Positions 52,340 to 61,495 of a stretch of DNA of 64,000 nucleotides are shown here, one piece after another. Both the position numbers and the translations under genes were made by a program. The notes below the pieces were generated by a model that was given only the letters and a program-made list of their open reading frames with translations, ran no database searches and was not told the origin of the DNA. Every line of letters starts with the position of its first letter. Within the stretch, counting starts at the first letter, position 1. The stretch is from Alphaproteobacteria bacterium (GTDB lineage Bacteria > Pseudomonadota > Alphaproteobacteria > CALKHQ01): NCBI GenBank assembly GCA_041396705.1, contig JAWKYB010000006.1:186001-250000 (forward strand), read 5' to 3'.

Positions 52340-52795
52340 TCACCCGTCGCCCTCGCCGGCAAGGTCGTCGAGGATCGGACAGTCGGGATGGTCGTCGCCG
52401 TGGCAGGCCTGGGTGAGCCGCGTCAGGGTGGCGCGCAGCCCCTTCAGCTCGGCCACCTTGCGGTCGATATCGGCGATCCGCGCCAGCGCCAGCTTTTTCA
52501 CCTCCGCGCTGGCGCGGCCGGCGTCGCCGTACAGCGACAGCAGCGCACGGCAGTCGCGGATGGAGAAGCCGAGCCCGCGCGCCCGCTTCAGGAAACGCAG
52601 CACGTGCAGATCGCGCTCCTCGTAGGACCGGTAGCCGTTCGGCAGCCGGTCGGGCACGACCAGCCCGATCTCCTCGTAGTAGCGCACCGTCTTCACCGGC
52701 AGGCCGACCCGCTCCGCCGCCTCGCCGATGTTGATCGCGCCGACGACGGATGGCTGCCCGCCCGGCCCGCTGCCCTGCATCGCCTCACCCACCAT
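52340..52795 (-). CDS. CueR-like MerR family copper-responsive regulator
   Basis: A 151-residue MerR activator. The DNA-binding part (INIGEAAERVGLPVKTVRYYEEIGL..NGYRSY) is followed by a dimer helix and then the metal loop with Cys131 and Cys139 (CHGDDHPDC), spaced as in CueR-type proteins that bind Cu(I) or Ag(I). A CueR-type operator lies just upstream, and copC and copD follow, so it probably activates a copper-efflux set and itself. Several starts are possible (52795 or 52780); the family core begins at INIGEAA. Confidence 0.9.
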   Translation of the reverse strand: MVGEAMQGSGPGGQPSVVGAINIGEAAERVGLPVKTVRYYEEIGLVVPDRLPNGYRSYEERDLHVLRFLKRARGLGFSIRDCRALLSLYGDAGRASAEVKKLALARIADIDRKVAELKGLRATLTRLTQACHGDDHPDCPILDDLAGEGDG

Positions 52796-52803
52796 GACAC
52801 CGC

Positions 52804-52834
52804 AGCATGATGGTTCCAGTTACTGGAGGGTCAA
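52804..52834 (-). promoter_or_regulatory. CueR-type promoter/operator of the regulator gene
   Basis: On the minus strand TTGACC (-35, 52829-52834) is separated by 19 bases from CATGCT (52804-52809), the extended spacing that MerR-family activators need. The spacer holds the dyad CCCTCCAGTAACTGGAACC, close to known CueR boxes. It lies directly upstream of the MerR gene. Confidence 0.7.
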
Positions 52835-52865
52835 CCCCGCCGCGACACGGCGGCGGTCCGTCCGC

Positions 52866-53417
52866 TCAATGGACGTGCGGCGACTGCCCGGTCGCGATCG
52901 CCCAGTGGTGGGCCCGGTGATGCGCTCCGGTCGCCATCAGCCCGAAGAAGCCGAGCGCGCGGATCTGCTGCGCGCCCTGGTCCGTGTCGGCGGTGACGCG
53001 CAGCACCGCGCCATCGTCGGTCGCCTCGGCCGTCGCCGTCCAGCCGGCGACGGCGTCGAGCTCGGCCGCGTGTGCCGGCACCATGCGCCGGATCGCGTCG
53101 GCGACGGCGCCGTCGCCGGTGACCGCTATCGACAGGCCGCCGTCGACGGCCGTCCCCGCCGGCCGGGCGTACAGCATCACCCGGTCCATGTCGGCCAGGT
53201 GCGCTTGCAGCGCGGCGATGTCGACCGTCGACCAGTCGGTTGCCGGGTCGGCCTGCAGCATCGCGACGATCTCGGCGACCGCGGCGAAGGCGGACTGGCC
53301 GGACTCGACCGGCAGTGCCGGGGCCCCGTGCCCCGGCGGATGCGTCATGTCGTCGGCCGCGGCGCGGCCGGCCAGCGCGGCGGCGGCGGACAGGACCAGC
53401 ACGGGCAGGCGGGCCAT
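52866..53417 (-). CDS. Exported His-rich hypothetical protein of copper locus
   Basis: A 183-residue protein with a 21-residue signal peptide (LVLSAAAALAGRAAA). The N-terminal part has DDMTHPPGHGAP; the C-terminus ends HHRAHHWAIATGQSPHVH, giving a cluster of histidines that could bind copper. The body is helical. No family is assigned with confidence. It lies upstream of the MerR regulator on the same strand and divergent from a Crp/Fnr gene. Copper-linked function is inferred only from His content and neighbours. Confidence 0.65.
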   Translation of the reverse strand: MARLPVLVLSAAAALAGRAAADDMTHPPGHGAPALPVESGQSAFAAVAEIVAMLQADPATDWSTVDIAALQAHLADMDRVMLYARPAGTAVDGGLSIAVTGDGAVADAIRRMVPAHAAELDAVAGWTATAEATDDGAVLRVTADTDQGAQQIRALGFFGLMATGAHHRAHHWAIATGQSPHVH

Positions 53418-53469
53418 CGGCGCTCTCCAATCGTTGACCGGTCGAGCCTAGCCGTCGACCCCGCCGAGG

Positions 53470-53491
53470 CCATATGATCATGATCATATGG
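53470..53491. promoter_or_regulatory. 22-bp perfect palindrome overlapping the Crp/Fnr start
   Basis: Two perfect 11-bp arms (CCATATGATCA and TGATCATATGG) meet without a spacer in the 70-base gap between divergent genes. The ATG of the Crp/Fnr gene (53488) lies inside the right arm. Position and perfection suggest an operator, possibly autoregulatory. Confidence 0.7.
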
Positions 53492-54087
53492 TCGATCCAG
53501 CGCCCGCATCGCCCTACGCCCTCCTGGCCGGCACCCCCGCCGAGCGCACCCTTGCGCGGGGTGCCGCGCTGTTCCACGCCGGCGACGCGGTCACCGACAT
53601 GTTCTTCGTGCGCGCCGGGGCGCTGACGCTGCAGCGGGTGCTGGCCGACGGCCGGGTGGTGCCGGTCGGCCGCGCCGGCGCCGGCGAGACGGTGGCCGAG
53701 GCCTCGCTGTTCGCCGAACGCTATCACTGCGATTGCGTCGCCGCGGCCGACAGCACGGTCGTCGCCTGCCGCAAGGTCGAGGTGCTGGCCTCGCTGACCG
53801 CCTCGCCGCAGCGGGCGTTGCGGCTGCTGCGGCACATGGCCGGCGAGGTGCAGGACCTGCGCCGCCGGGTCGAGGTGCTGAGCCAGCCCGGCGCCGCCGG
53901 CCGCATCCTCGCCTATGTGGCCGCGCATGCCGAGGCCGGCGGCGGCGCCTGGGCGATGGACCGGACCTGGAAGGCGGTGGCGGCGGAACTGGCCCTGAGC
54001 CATGAGGCGCTGTATCGGGCGCTGGCCCGGCTCGAGCGCGCGGGCCGGCTGATCCGGGACGGAAGCACGGTGCGCCTGGACGGCTGA
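53488..54087 (+). CDS. Crp/Fnr family transcriptional regulator
   Basis: A 199-residue regulator. The N-terminal cNMP-like beta-barrel (residues about 15-115, e.g. ALFHAGDAVTDMFFVRAGAL, GAGETVAEASLFAERYHCDC) is followed by the dimer helix and a C-terminal helix-turn-helix (WKAVAAELALSHEALYRALARLERAG). It lacks the Fnr iron-sulphur cysteine set and the Crp cAMP residues are not clearly present, so the effector is unknown. A perfect palindrome overlaps its start. The divergent gene is the His-rich exported protein. Confidence 0.85.
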   Translation: MVDPAPASPYALLAGTPAERTLARGAALFHAGDAVTDMFFVRAGALTLQRVLADGRVVPVGRAGAGETVAEASLFAERYHCDCVAAADSTVVACRKVEVLASLTASPQRALRLLRHMAGEVQDLRRRVEVLSQPGAAGRILAYVAAHAEAGGGAWAMDRTWKAVAAELALSHEALYRALARLERAGRLIRDGSTVRLDG

Positions 54088-54168
54088 ACGCGCGCCCTCG
54101 GCCTTTCCCCTCCGCCGGCCATCGACTACAACACCGCGCGCAACCCGATCTGACCGAGGACGAGTCCC

Positions 54169-54723
54169 TTGCCCGTAATGCCCGACAGCTGGATCGGCCG
54201 GATGGCCCGCGAGGCCGGCATGATCGACCCGTTCGTCGAACGGCTGAGCCGCGACGGCGTGATCTCCTACGGCCTGTCGTCCTACGGCTACGACGCGCGG
54301 GTATCGCCGGAGTTCAAGATCTTCACCAACGTCGACAGCGCGGTGGTCGACCCGAAGAACTTCTCGACCGCCAGCTTCGTCGAACGCACCGCGGACGTGT
54401 GCATCATCCCGCCGAACAGCTTCGCCCTGGCCCGCACGGTGGAGTATTTCCGGGTGCCGCGCGACGTGCTGGTGATCTGCCTGGGCAAGTCGACCTATGC
54501 CCGCTGCGGCATCATCGTCAACGTCACCCCGCTGGAGCCCGAGTGGGAAGGCCACGTCACGCTGGAATTCTCCAACACCACGCCGCTGCCGGCCAAGGTC
54601 TATGCCAACGAGGGGGCGTGCCAGTTCATTTTCTTGAAGGCGGACGCCCCCTGTGACATCTCCTACCGGGATCGGCAGGGCAAGTACCAGGGCCAGACCG
54701 GCGTGACGCTGCCCCGCCTGTAG
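54169..54723 (+). CDS. dcd: dCTP deaminase
   Basis: A 184-residue enzyme converting dCTP to dUTP for thymidylate supply. Sequence markers are SSYGYDARVSPEF near residues 38-50, GKSTYARCGIIVNVTPLEPEW, the catalytic Glu in VTLEFSNTTPLP, and the C-terminal GKYQGQTGVTLPRL. The TTG at 54169 gives the family length; the next start, ATG 54178, would shorten it by three residues. It begins the conserved block of murA, hisG and other housekeeping genes, here separated from murA by 51 bases. Confidence 0.95.
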   Translation: MPVMPDSWIGRMAREAGMIDPFVERLSRDGVISYGLSSYGYDARVSPEFKIFTNVDSAVVDPKNFSTASFVERTADVCIIPPNSFALARTVEYFRVPRDVLVICLGKSTYARCGIIVNVTPLEPEWEGHVTLEFSNTTPLPAKVYANEGACQFIFLKADAPCDISYRDRQGKYQGQTGVTLPRL

Positions 54724-54774
54724 GCGGGCGCCGCGGCCGGCAGCCGGACAGCACGACAACCGAAACGACGGGTC

Positions 54775-56067
<1,293 letters not shown>

Positions 56068-56083
56068 GGACGGGGGACGCGCG

Positions 56084-56548
56084 ATGGCGAAGGACACGCC
56101 GCTGAAGCTGCTGGCCACGGATGCCGACGACCTCGCGGTGATCTCCGCCATGCTGCAGGACGCGCTGGTGCCGGTGACCGAGATGAGCTGGCGCGCCGGC
56201 GACGGCCGCTTCGCGCTGGTCGCCAACCGCTTCCGCTGGGAAGGCGCGCCCGACCGCGACAGGCAGGGCGCGATCCGCGAGCGCGTCCACGCCGGCCTGT
56301 GCTTCGAGCAGGTGCGCAAGGTCAGCCGGCGCGGCTTCGACCCGAGGCACGGCGCGGGCCTGCTGTCGCTGCTGGCAATCCGCTGCGAGGCGGGCGCGGA
56401 CGGCGAGACCGTCGTGGAGCTGACCTTCGCCGGCGGACCGGAGGTCCGGCTGCAGGTCGCGCGCATCGCCTGCCACCTGGAGGACATCGACCAGCCCTGG
56501 CCGACGCGCCACCTGCCGGCGCACCCCGATACCGGCGCCGAGGGCTGA
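56084..56548 (+). CDS. DUF2948 family protein
   Basis: A 154-residue protein of the DUF2948 family, which is confined to alphaproteobacteria and usually lies between murA and his genes. Recognisable segments are KLLATDADDLAVISAMLQDAL, EMSWRAGDGRFALVANRFRWE and the C-terminal ARIACHLEDIDQPWPTRH. Function unknown; no signal peptide or membrane segment. It follows murA by 16 bases and hisG starts three bases after its stop, so the three are likely translated as one unit. Confidence 0.88.
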   Translation: MAKDTPLKLLATDADDLAVISAMLQDALVPVTEMSWRAGDGRFALVANRFRWEGAPDRDRQGAIRERVHAGLCFEQVRKVSRRGFDPRHGAGLLSLLAIRCEAGADGETVVELTFAGGPEVRLQVARIACHLEDIDQPWPTRHLPAHPDTGAEG

Positions 56549-56551
56549 GCC

Positions 56552-57256
56552 ATGCTGACGCCGCCCGCGGTCAGGCCGCCGGACAGCATCGTCTTCGCCC
56601 TGCCCAAGGGCCGCATCCTCGCCGAGCTGCGCCCGCTGATGATGTCGGCCGGGTTGCACCCGAGCGCCAGCTTCGACGACCCGGACGACCGTGCGCTGCA
56701 GTTCGCCAGCAACGTCGACAACCTGTCGCTGGTGCGCGTGCGCAGCTTCGACGTCGCCAGCTTCGTCGCCTTCGGCGCGGCCGACATCGGGGTGTGCGGC
56801 AACGACGTGCTGGCCGAGTTCGACTATTCCGAGGTCTATGCGCCGCTGGACCTGGGTATCGGCCGCTGCCGCATGGCGGTGGCCTGCCCGCGCGCGCTGA
56901 TCGACGCGGACGAGCCCGAGCGCTGGAGCCACATCCGCGTCGCCACCAAGTACCCGGAGATCACGCGGCGCCATTTCGCCCGCCGCGGGGTGCAGGCCGA
57001 GTGCATCAAGCTGAGCGGCGCGATGGAGCTGGCTCCGCGGCTGGGCATGTGCCGGCGCATCGTCGACCTGGTCGAGTCCGGCTCCACCCTGCGCGCCAAC
57101 GGGCTGGTCGAGGTGGAGACGATCATGCAGGTGTCCTCCCGCCTGATCGTGAACCGGGCCGCGCTGAAGACGCGTCCGCAGGCGATCGGCGCGTGGATCG
57201 AACGCTTCCGCCGGGCCTGCGCCGAACGCGACGGCGCCGGTCCGCCAGCCGGATGA
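56552..57256 (+). CDS. hisG: ATP phosphoribosyltransferase, short form
   Basis: A 234-residue enzyme of the first step of histidine synthesis (ATP + PRPP). Visible are VFALPKGRILAELRPLM at the N-terminus, the catalytic region FGAADIGVCGNDVL and the PRPP-binding VDLVESGSTLRANGL. The C-terminal regulatory domain is absent, so it belongs to the short form that needs HisZ as a partner; no hisZ is in the window. The gene that often follows, hisD, is not here. Confidence 0.92.
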   Translation: MLTPPAVRPPDSIVFALPKGRILAELRPLMMSAGLHPSASFDDPDDRALQFASNVDNLSLVRVRSFDVASFVAFGAADIGVCGNDVLAEFDYSEVYAPLDLGIGRCRMAVACPRALIDADEPERWSHIRVATKYPEITRRHFARRGVQAECIKLSGAMELAPRLGMCRRIVDLVESGSTLRANGLVEVETIMQVSSRLIVNRAALKTRPQAIGAWIERFRRACAERDGAGPPAG

Positions 57257-57265
57257 CGGGCGCGG

Positions 57266-57742
57266 ATGGGCGACGACGGCCACTTCCTGACCAGCGTCCG
57301 CCTGGCGGACAGCCTGCCGATGCCGCCCGACCCGGACCTGGCCCACGAGATCAGGGTCGCGATCTACGACCTGGTCGAGGAGAACAGCTTCCGGCCGGCC
57401 AACGGCGCCCGCGGGCCGTTCGACCTGGTGGTCGGCCTGGAGGAGAGCCGGCTGGTGCTGCTGATCGCCACCGCCGACGGCGGCGGCGAGGGCCGGCTGT
57501 CGCTGCCGCTGGTCTCGCTGCGCCGGCTGATCAAGGACTACGGCATCGTCTGCGACAGCTACGTCGAGGCGATCCGCTCGATGTCGCCGAGCCAGATCGA
57601 GGCGATCGACATGGGCCGGCGCGGCCTGCACAACGAGGCCGGCGAGCTGCTGCGCGACAAGCTGGCGGCGCATGTCGCGGTCGACCTGGCCACCGCGCGG
57701 CGCCTGTTCACCCTGGTCTACGCCCTGCTGCGGCGGCGTTGA
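57266..57742 (+). CDS. UPF0262 family protein
   Basis: A 158-residue protein of the alphaproteobacterial UPF0262 family, e.g. EIRVAIYDLVEENSFRP near residues 29-45 and VSLRRLIKDYGIVCDSYVEAI further on, with the conserved DMGRRGLHNEAGELL. No activity is known. It starts nine bases after hisG, where hisD would be expected, and ends five bases before the low-Mr phosphatase start. Confidence 0.9.
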   Translation: MGDDGHFLTSVRLADSLPMPPDPDLAHEIRVAIYDLVEENSFRPANGARGPFDLVVGLEESRLVLLIATADGGGEGRLSLPLVSLRRLIKDYGIVCDSYVEAIRSMSPSQIEAIDMGRRGLHNEAGELLRDKLAAHVAVDLATARRLFTLVYALLRRR

Positions 57743-57747
57743 CGGCG

Positions 57748-58245
57748 ATGCGCGCGGCTGAGCGGCCGATCCACGTCGTCACCGCGCCCGGCGTCGCCCG
57801 GATCGCGCGGCCCGACAGCGTGCTGTTCGCCTGTACCCGCAACGCGATCCGCTCGCCGATGGCCGAGGGCCTGCTCAAGGCGCTGCATCCGCAGCGCATC
57901 TATGTGGATTCCGTCGGCGTGCGGGAGGGCGAGGTCGACGGCTTCGCGATCGCGGTGATGGCCGAGATCGGCATCGACATCTCCGGCCATCGCGCCAAGA
58001 CCTTCGAGCAGCTGCAGGACACCTATTTCGACCTGATCGTCACGCTGTCGCCGGAGGCCCAGCACAGCGCGGTGGAGCTGACCCGGACCATGGCCTGCGA
58101 CGTGGAGCTGTGGCCGACCGTCGACCCGTCGATCGTCGAGGGCAGCCGCGAGGTGCGGCTGGAGGCCTACCGCCAGGTCCGCGACCAGCTGCGCAGGCGG
58201 ATCGGCGCCCGCTTTCCGGTCGAACCGGCGCCGGAGCTGACGTGA
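57748..58245 (+). CDS. Low molecular weight phosphatase/arsenate reductase family protein
   Basis: A 165-residue phosphatase-fold protein. The P-loop CTRNAIRS has Cys29 and Arg35 (CX5R), with the general-acid Asp probably in WPTVDPS near the C-terminal third. The N-terminal 22 residues are a non-conserved extension. The family includes protein tyrosine phosphatases and arsenate reductases; context suggests a housekeeping function rather than arsenic resistance. It overlaps maf by four bases (GTGA), where infA commonly lies. Confidence 0.85.
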   Translation: MRAAERPIHVVTAPGVARIARPDSVLFACTRNAIRSPMAEGLLKALHPQRIYVDSVGVREGEVDGFAIAVMAEIGIDISGHRAKTFEQLQDTYFDLIVTLSPEAQHSAVELTRTMACDVELWPTVDPSIVEGSREVRLEAYRQVRDQLRRRIGARFPVEPAPELT

Positions 58246-58832
58246 CGGCCGCCCGCGCCGGCCTGGTGCTGGCCTCGGCGTCGCCGCGCCGGCGCGACCT
58301 GCTGGCCCAGATCGGCGTGGTGCCGGATGCGGTCGACCCCGCCGATGTCGACGAGAGCCCGCTGCCGCGCGAGCTGCCGCGCGACCACGCGGCGCGGCTC
58401 GCCTGCGCCAAGGCCGCGGCAGTGGCCGCGCGCCACCCCGGCGACTTCGTGCTCGGCGCCGATACCGTCGTCGCCTGCGGCCGGCGCCTCCTGCCCAAGG
58501 CCGAGGACGAGGCGGCCGCGCGCGCCTGCCTGGCGCTGCTGTCGGGCCGCAACCACCGGGTCTATGGCGGAATCTGCCTGGTCACGCCCGCCGGCCGCCG
58601 CATCGGCCGCGTGGTCGAGACCCGGGTCGCCTTCAAACGGCTGTCGGCGGCCGAGATCGCCGCCTATCTGGAAAGCGGGGAATGGCGCGGCAAGGCCGGC
58701 GGCTATGCCATCCAGGGGCGCGCCGCCGCCTTCGTCATCCGGGTCAACGGCTCCTACAGCAACGTCGTCGGCCTCGGCCTCTACGAAACCGCGACGCTGC
58801 TCGACGGCGCGGGCTGGCACCGTGGCCGCTGA
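58242..58832 (+). CDS. maf: Maf family nucleotide pyrophosphatase
   Basis: A 196-residue enzyme that hydrolyses non-canonical nucleoside triphosphates. The signature LASASPRRRDLLAQIG near residues 8-23 and the catalytic Asp/Lys region GADTVVACGRRLLPKAE are intact. The start is a GTG overlapping the previous gene's stop. A C-terminal region (GYAIQGRAAAFVIRVNGSYSNVVGLG) matches the dimer/substrate face. The RNase gene begins inside its last 11 bases, so all are coupled. Confidence 0.92.
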   Translation: MTAARAGLVLASASPRRRDLLAQIGVVPDAVDPADVDESPLPRELPRDHAARLACAKAAAVAARHPGDFVLGADTVVACGRRLLPKAEDEAAARACLALLSGRNHRVYGGICLVTPAGRRIGRVVETRVAFKRLSAAEIAAYLESGEWRGKAGGYAIQGRAAAFVIRVNGSYSNVVGLGLYETATLLDGAGWHRGR

Positions 58833-59787
58833 TCCTGTCCGGGCCGAGGCGTTGCTGATCGAGCGGGTCGACGGTGTGCTGGCGGCCGCGCTGATTCGCG
58901 GCGGCGCGCTCGACGACCTGCTGGTCCAGCCGGAGGACGCGGCCGGTCCAGGCAGCGTGCTGGTCGGCCGGGTCAGCCGGATCGAGACGGGCATGGCCGC
59001 CGCCTTCGTCGACGTCGGCATGGCCCGGCACGCCCTGCTGCGCGCCCGCGACCTCGACCGCGCGCTGCGCGACCGGCCGATCGACCGCGCGCTGCACGAG
59101 GGCCAGATGCTGGCCGTGCAGCTGGTCCATCCGGGCTATGACGACAAGGGCCCGCGGGTGATCGCCCGGCTCGACCCGGCGCTGGCCGGCGAGGCGGCGG
59201 GCAAGGCCGCCGGCACGCCGTTGCGCCGGCCCGACAACCTGGCCGCGGCGCTGGCGGCGTTCGGTCCGGCGGCGCCGGCCGCGATCGTCGTCGCCGACCC
59301 GGTGATGCGGCTGCAGGCCGAACGCGCGGCCGCCGCCACCGGCCTCGACGCCGCCGTCGAGGTCGACCGCGACGGCCGGCCGCTGGAGCGCTGCGATGCC
59401 CGCGGCGCGATCGCCGGGGCGCTGGACCGCGAGGTGCCGCTGGCCGGCGGCGGCCGGCTGACCTTCGACCCGACCCGCGCGCTCATGGCCGTCGATGTCG
59501 ACGCCGGCGCCGGCGCGCGCGACCTCGCGGCCTGCAACCGCGCGGCGGCCGGCGCGATTGCCCGGCAGTTGCGGATACGCAATAGTGCCGGCGTGATCGT
59601 CATCGATTTCATCGACGTCGCCGATCCGGGCCAGCGCCAGGCGGTTGAGACCGCGCTGCGCGCCGCCGTGGCGCCCGACCGGGCCGGATGCAGCCTGGCC
59701 GGCTTCGGCCCGCTCGGCCTGTACGAGATGACCCGGCGGCGCCGCGGCGCGGCGCTCGCCGACTGCTGGCCCGGCGCGCACGCCTGA
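58822..59787 (+). CDS. Ribonuclease E/G family protein
   Basis: A 321-residue RNase G-like endonuclease. The S1 region contains VGRVSRIETGMAAAFVDVGMARHALL near residues 44-69, and the catalytic aspartates lie in LMAVDVDAGAG and VIVIDFIDVADPGQR. It lacks the long arginine-rich extension of RNase E and has no zinc-link CPxC. It is short compared with E. coli RNase G (489 residues), as is common in this lineage. GTG start inside the end of maf. Likely role: rRNA and mRNA processing. Confidence 0.88.
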   Translation: MAADPVRAEALLIERVDGVLAAALIRGGALDDLLVQPEDAAGPGSVLVGRVSRIETGMAAAFVDVGMARHALLRARDLDRALRDRPIDRALHEGQMLAVQLVHPGYDDKGPRVIARLDPALAGEAAGKAAGTPLRRPDNLAAALAAFGPAAPAAIVVADPVMRLQAERAAAATGLDAAVEVDRDGRPLERCDARGAIAGALDREVPLAGGGRLTFDPTRALMAVDVDAGAGARDLAACNRAAAGAIARQLRIRNSAGVIVIDFIDVADPGQRQAVETALRAAVAPDRAGCSLAGFGPLGLYEMTRRRRGAALADCWPGAHA

Positions 59788-59999
59788 TGCCGTCCGCCAA
59801 GATCCACAGCCTGCCCCGGCGCAAGACCGGCTGTCCGATCTGCGGCAAGCCGCCCGCGCCCGATCTCGCCCCGTTCTGCTCGACGCGTTGCCGCGACGTC
59901 GACCTGGCGCGCTGGTTCGGCGAGACCTATGCCATCCCCGCCGTCGAGGCGGACGACGACGAGCGTGGGCAGCCGGAGCCGGACGGAGCCGCCGACTGA
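59787..59999 (+). CDS. yacG: DNA gyrase inhibitor YacG
   Basis: A 70-residue zinc-finger protein. Cys16, Cys19, Cys31 and Cys35 (CPICGK, FCSTRC) form the four-Cys site, and DLARWFGETYAIP is the family's C-terminal helix. It is thought to inhibit DNA gyrase by binding GyrB. Its ATG overlaps the RNase stop (TGATG), and the next gene overlaps its own stop in the same way. Confidence 0.92.
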   Translation: MPSAKIHSLPRRKTGCPICGKPPAPDLAPFCSTRCRDVDLARWFGETYAIPAVEADDDERGQPEPDGAAD

Positions 60000-61276
60000 T
60001 GGTGGCACCCGCCATCGCGACCGGCGTCGCAGCGGGCGGACGCCGCGCCGCATGGGCCCACCGGATCGCCATGCTCGGCTTCGCCGCGGCCGGCCCGCTG
60101 GCGGTGATGGCGTCGAAGGCGCTGTGGACCGCCGGCGTCGTGGTCGCCCTGGCGCGCATCGTCGGCTGGCTCGACGTCGACCGGCGCGCGGCCGCCGGCG
60201 CCTGGTTCCGCGACCTCGGCCGGCTGCAGCTGCTGTGGCCGCTGGCCCTGCTCGCGCTGGCCTCCGCCGTCTGGGCGCTGGACCCGGCCCGCAGCCTGGA
60301 GCGCGGCCTGCGCCTGTTCCTGGAGTTCGCCGTCGGCGCCACCATGCTGGGGCTGGCGGTCGAGGCCGGGCCCGACGCGGCACGCCGCCTGGTCGGCGCC
60401 GCCGCCGTCGGCCTGATCGCCGGCGCGGCGATCGGCACGGCCGACATCTGGCTGTCGGGCGGGATCATGTTCTGGGCGCACGACGCCCCGCCGACCGCCT
60501 TCGCCTATGGCCGCAGCGCCGCCTTCGTCGCGCTGGCGACGCTGCCGGTCGGCATCCTGTGCTGGCTGCACGGCCGCGCCGCGCTCGGGCTCGCCGCCGT
60601 CGCCGCCGGCCTCCTGTTCGTGCTCAACACCTTCAACGAGACCGCCCAGCTGGCGATGATCCCGGCCGCGCTCGCCGCCGCGCTCGCCCTGTGGCGCTGG
60701 ACCCGGCCGCTGCCGGTGCTGGCGTTCGCGGTAGTGCTGCTGGCGATGCCGGCGGTGCTGCCGGTGCGGATGGACGGCGCCATCGGCTGCACGCTGATGG
60801 AGGCCAAGCTCAGCCTGGTCCACCGGCTCGGCATCTGGAACTACGCCGACACGCTGATCGCCGAGAAGCCGCTGCTGGGCTGGGGCCTGGAGGCTGCGCG
60901 CGACGTGCCCGGCGGCACCGACCGCTATGCCATGCCGGCCTGCGCGAACGTGACCGACAGCGCCGAGAGCCTGGCCCAGCGCATGCCGCTGCACCCGCAC
61001 GACTTCGCGCTGAACCTGTGGCTGGAGCTGGGCGCGGTCGGCGCCTTCCTCGGGCTGTGCGTCGTGGCCGGCTGGACCCGCGCGCTGGCCCGGCTGCCGG
61101 CGCGCCGCGCCATGGGCTTCGCCGCCACCGCCGGCGGCGCCTTCCTGCCCGCGACGATCAGCTTCGGCATGTGGCAGGGCTGGTGGATCACCAGCCTGTT
61201 CCTGGTCGCCGCCCTGTGCTGCCTGGCGCCGCAGGCGACGCCCGCAAGTGCAGGCGGCCCGCCCGCCGCGCGTTGA
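59999..61276 (+). CDS. O-antigen ligase family protein (WaaL-like)
   Basis: A 425-residue membrane protein with about ten helices. The conserved periplasmic region, including a NTFNETAQLAMIPAALAAAL segment and the motif HPHDFALNLWLELG with its catalytic His, matches O-antigen ligases. These join lipid-linked polysaccharide to lipid A-core. It begins within yacG's stop (TGATG), an unusual partner for a ligase, suggesting a simple co-transcribed insertion downstream of yacG. No other polysaccharide gene is near; the export module lies 50 kb away. Confidence 0.85.
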   Translation: MVAPAIATGVAAGGRRAAWAHRIAMLGFAAAGPLAVMASKALWTAGVVVALARIVGWLDVDRRAAAGAWFRDLGRLQLLWPLALLALASAVWALDPARSLERGLRLFLEFAVGATMLGLAVEAGPDAARRLVGAAAVGLIAGAAIGTADIWLSGGIMFWAHDAPPTAFAYGRSAAFVALATLPVGILCWLHGRAALGLAAVAAGLLFVLNTFNETAQLAMIPAALAAALALWRWTRPLPVLAFAVVLLAMPAVLPVRMDGAIGCTLMEAKLSLVHRLGIWNYADTLIAEKPLLGWGLEAARDVPGGTDRYAMPACANVTDSAESLAQRMPLHPHDFALNLWLELGAVGAFLGLCVVAGWTRALARLPARRAMGFAATAGGAFLPATISFGMWQGWWITSLFLVAALCCLAPQATPASAGGPPAAR

Positions 61277-61355
61277 GCCGCCGCGCCCCGCCGGCCGCCG
61301 CCGTGCGGATTCGCGCTGGACGCCCCGCCCGGCCTTGCTCTATAACGCGGCCCGC

Positions 61356-61431
61356 GCCCAGGTAGCTCAGTTGGTAGAGCAGGGGACTGAAAATCCCCGT
61401 GTCGGCAGTTCAAATCTGTCCCTGGGCACCA
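61356..61431 (+). tRNA. tRNA-Phe (GAA)
   Basis: A 76-base tRNA with acceptor stem GCCCAGG/CCTGGGC, D-arm TAGCTCAGTTGGTAGAGC, anticodon GAA in loop CTGAAAA, T-loop GTTCAAATC and encoded CCA. It lies 79 bases after the O-antigen ligase gene. Confidence 0.97.
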
Positions 61432-61495
61432 CTTTTCCCGCATCGCCCCGCCTTGACGACAGCAACGCCCGATCGCGGCGGCGCGCTGCCCCGCG

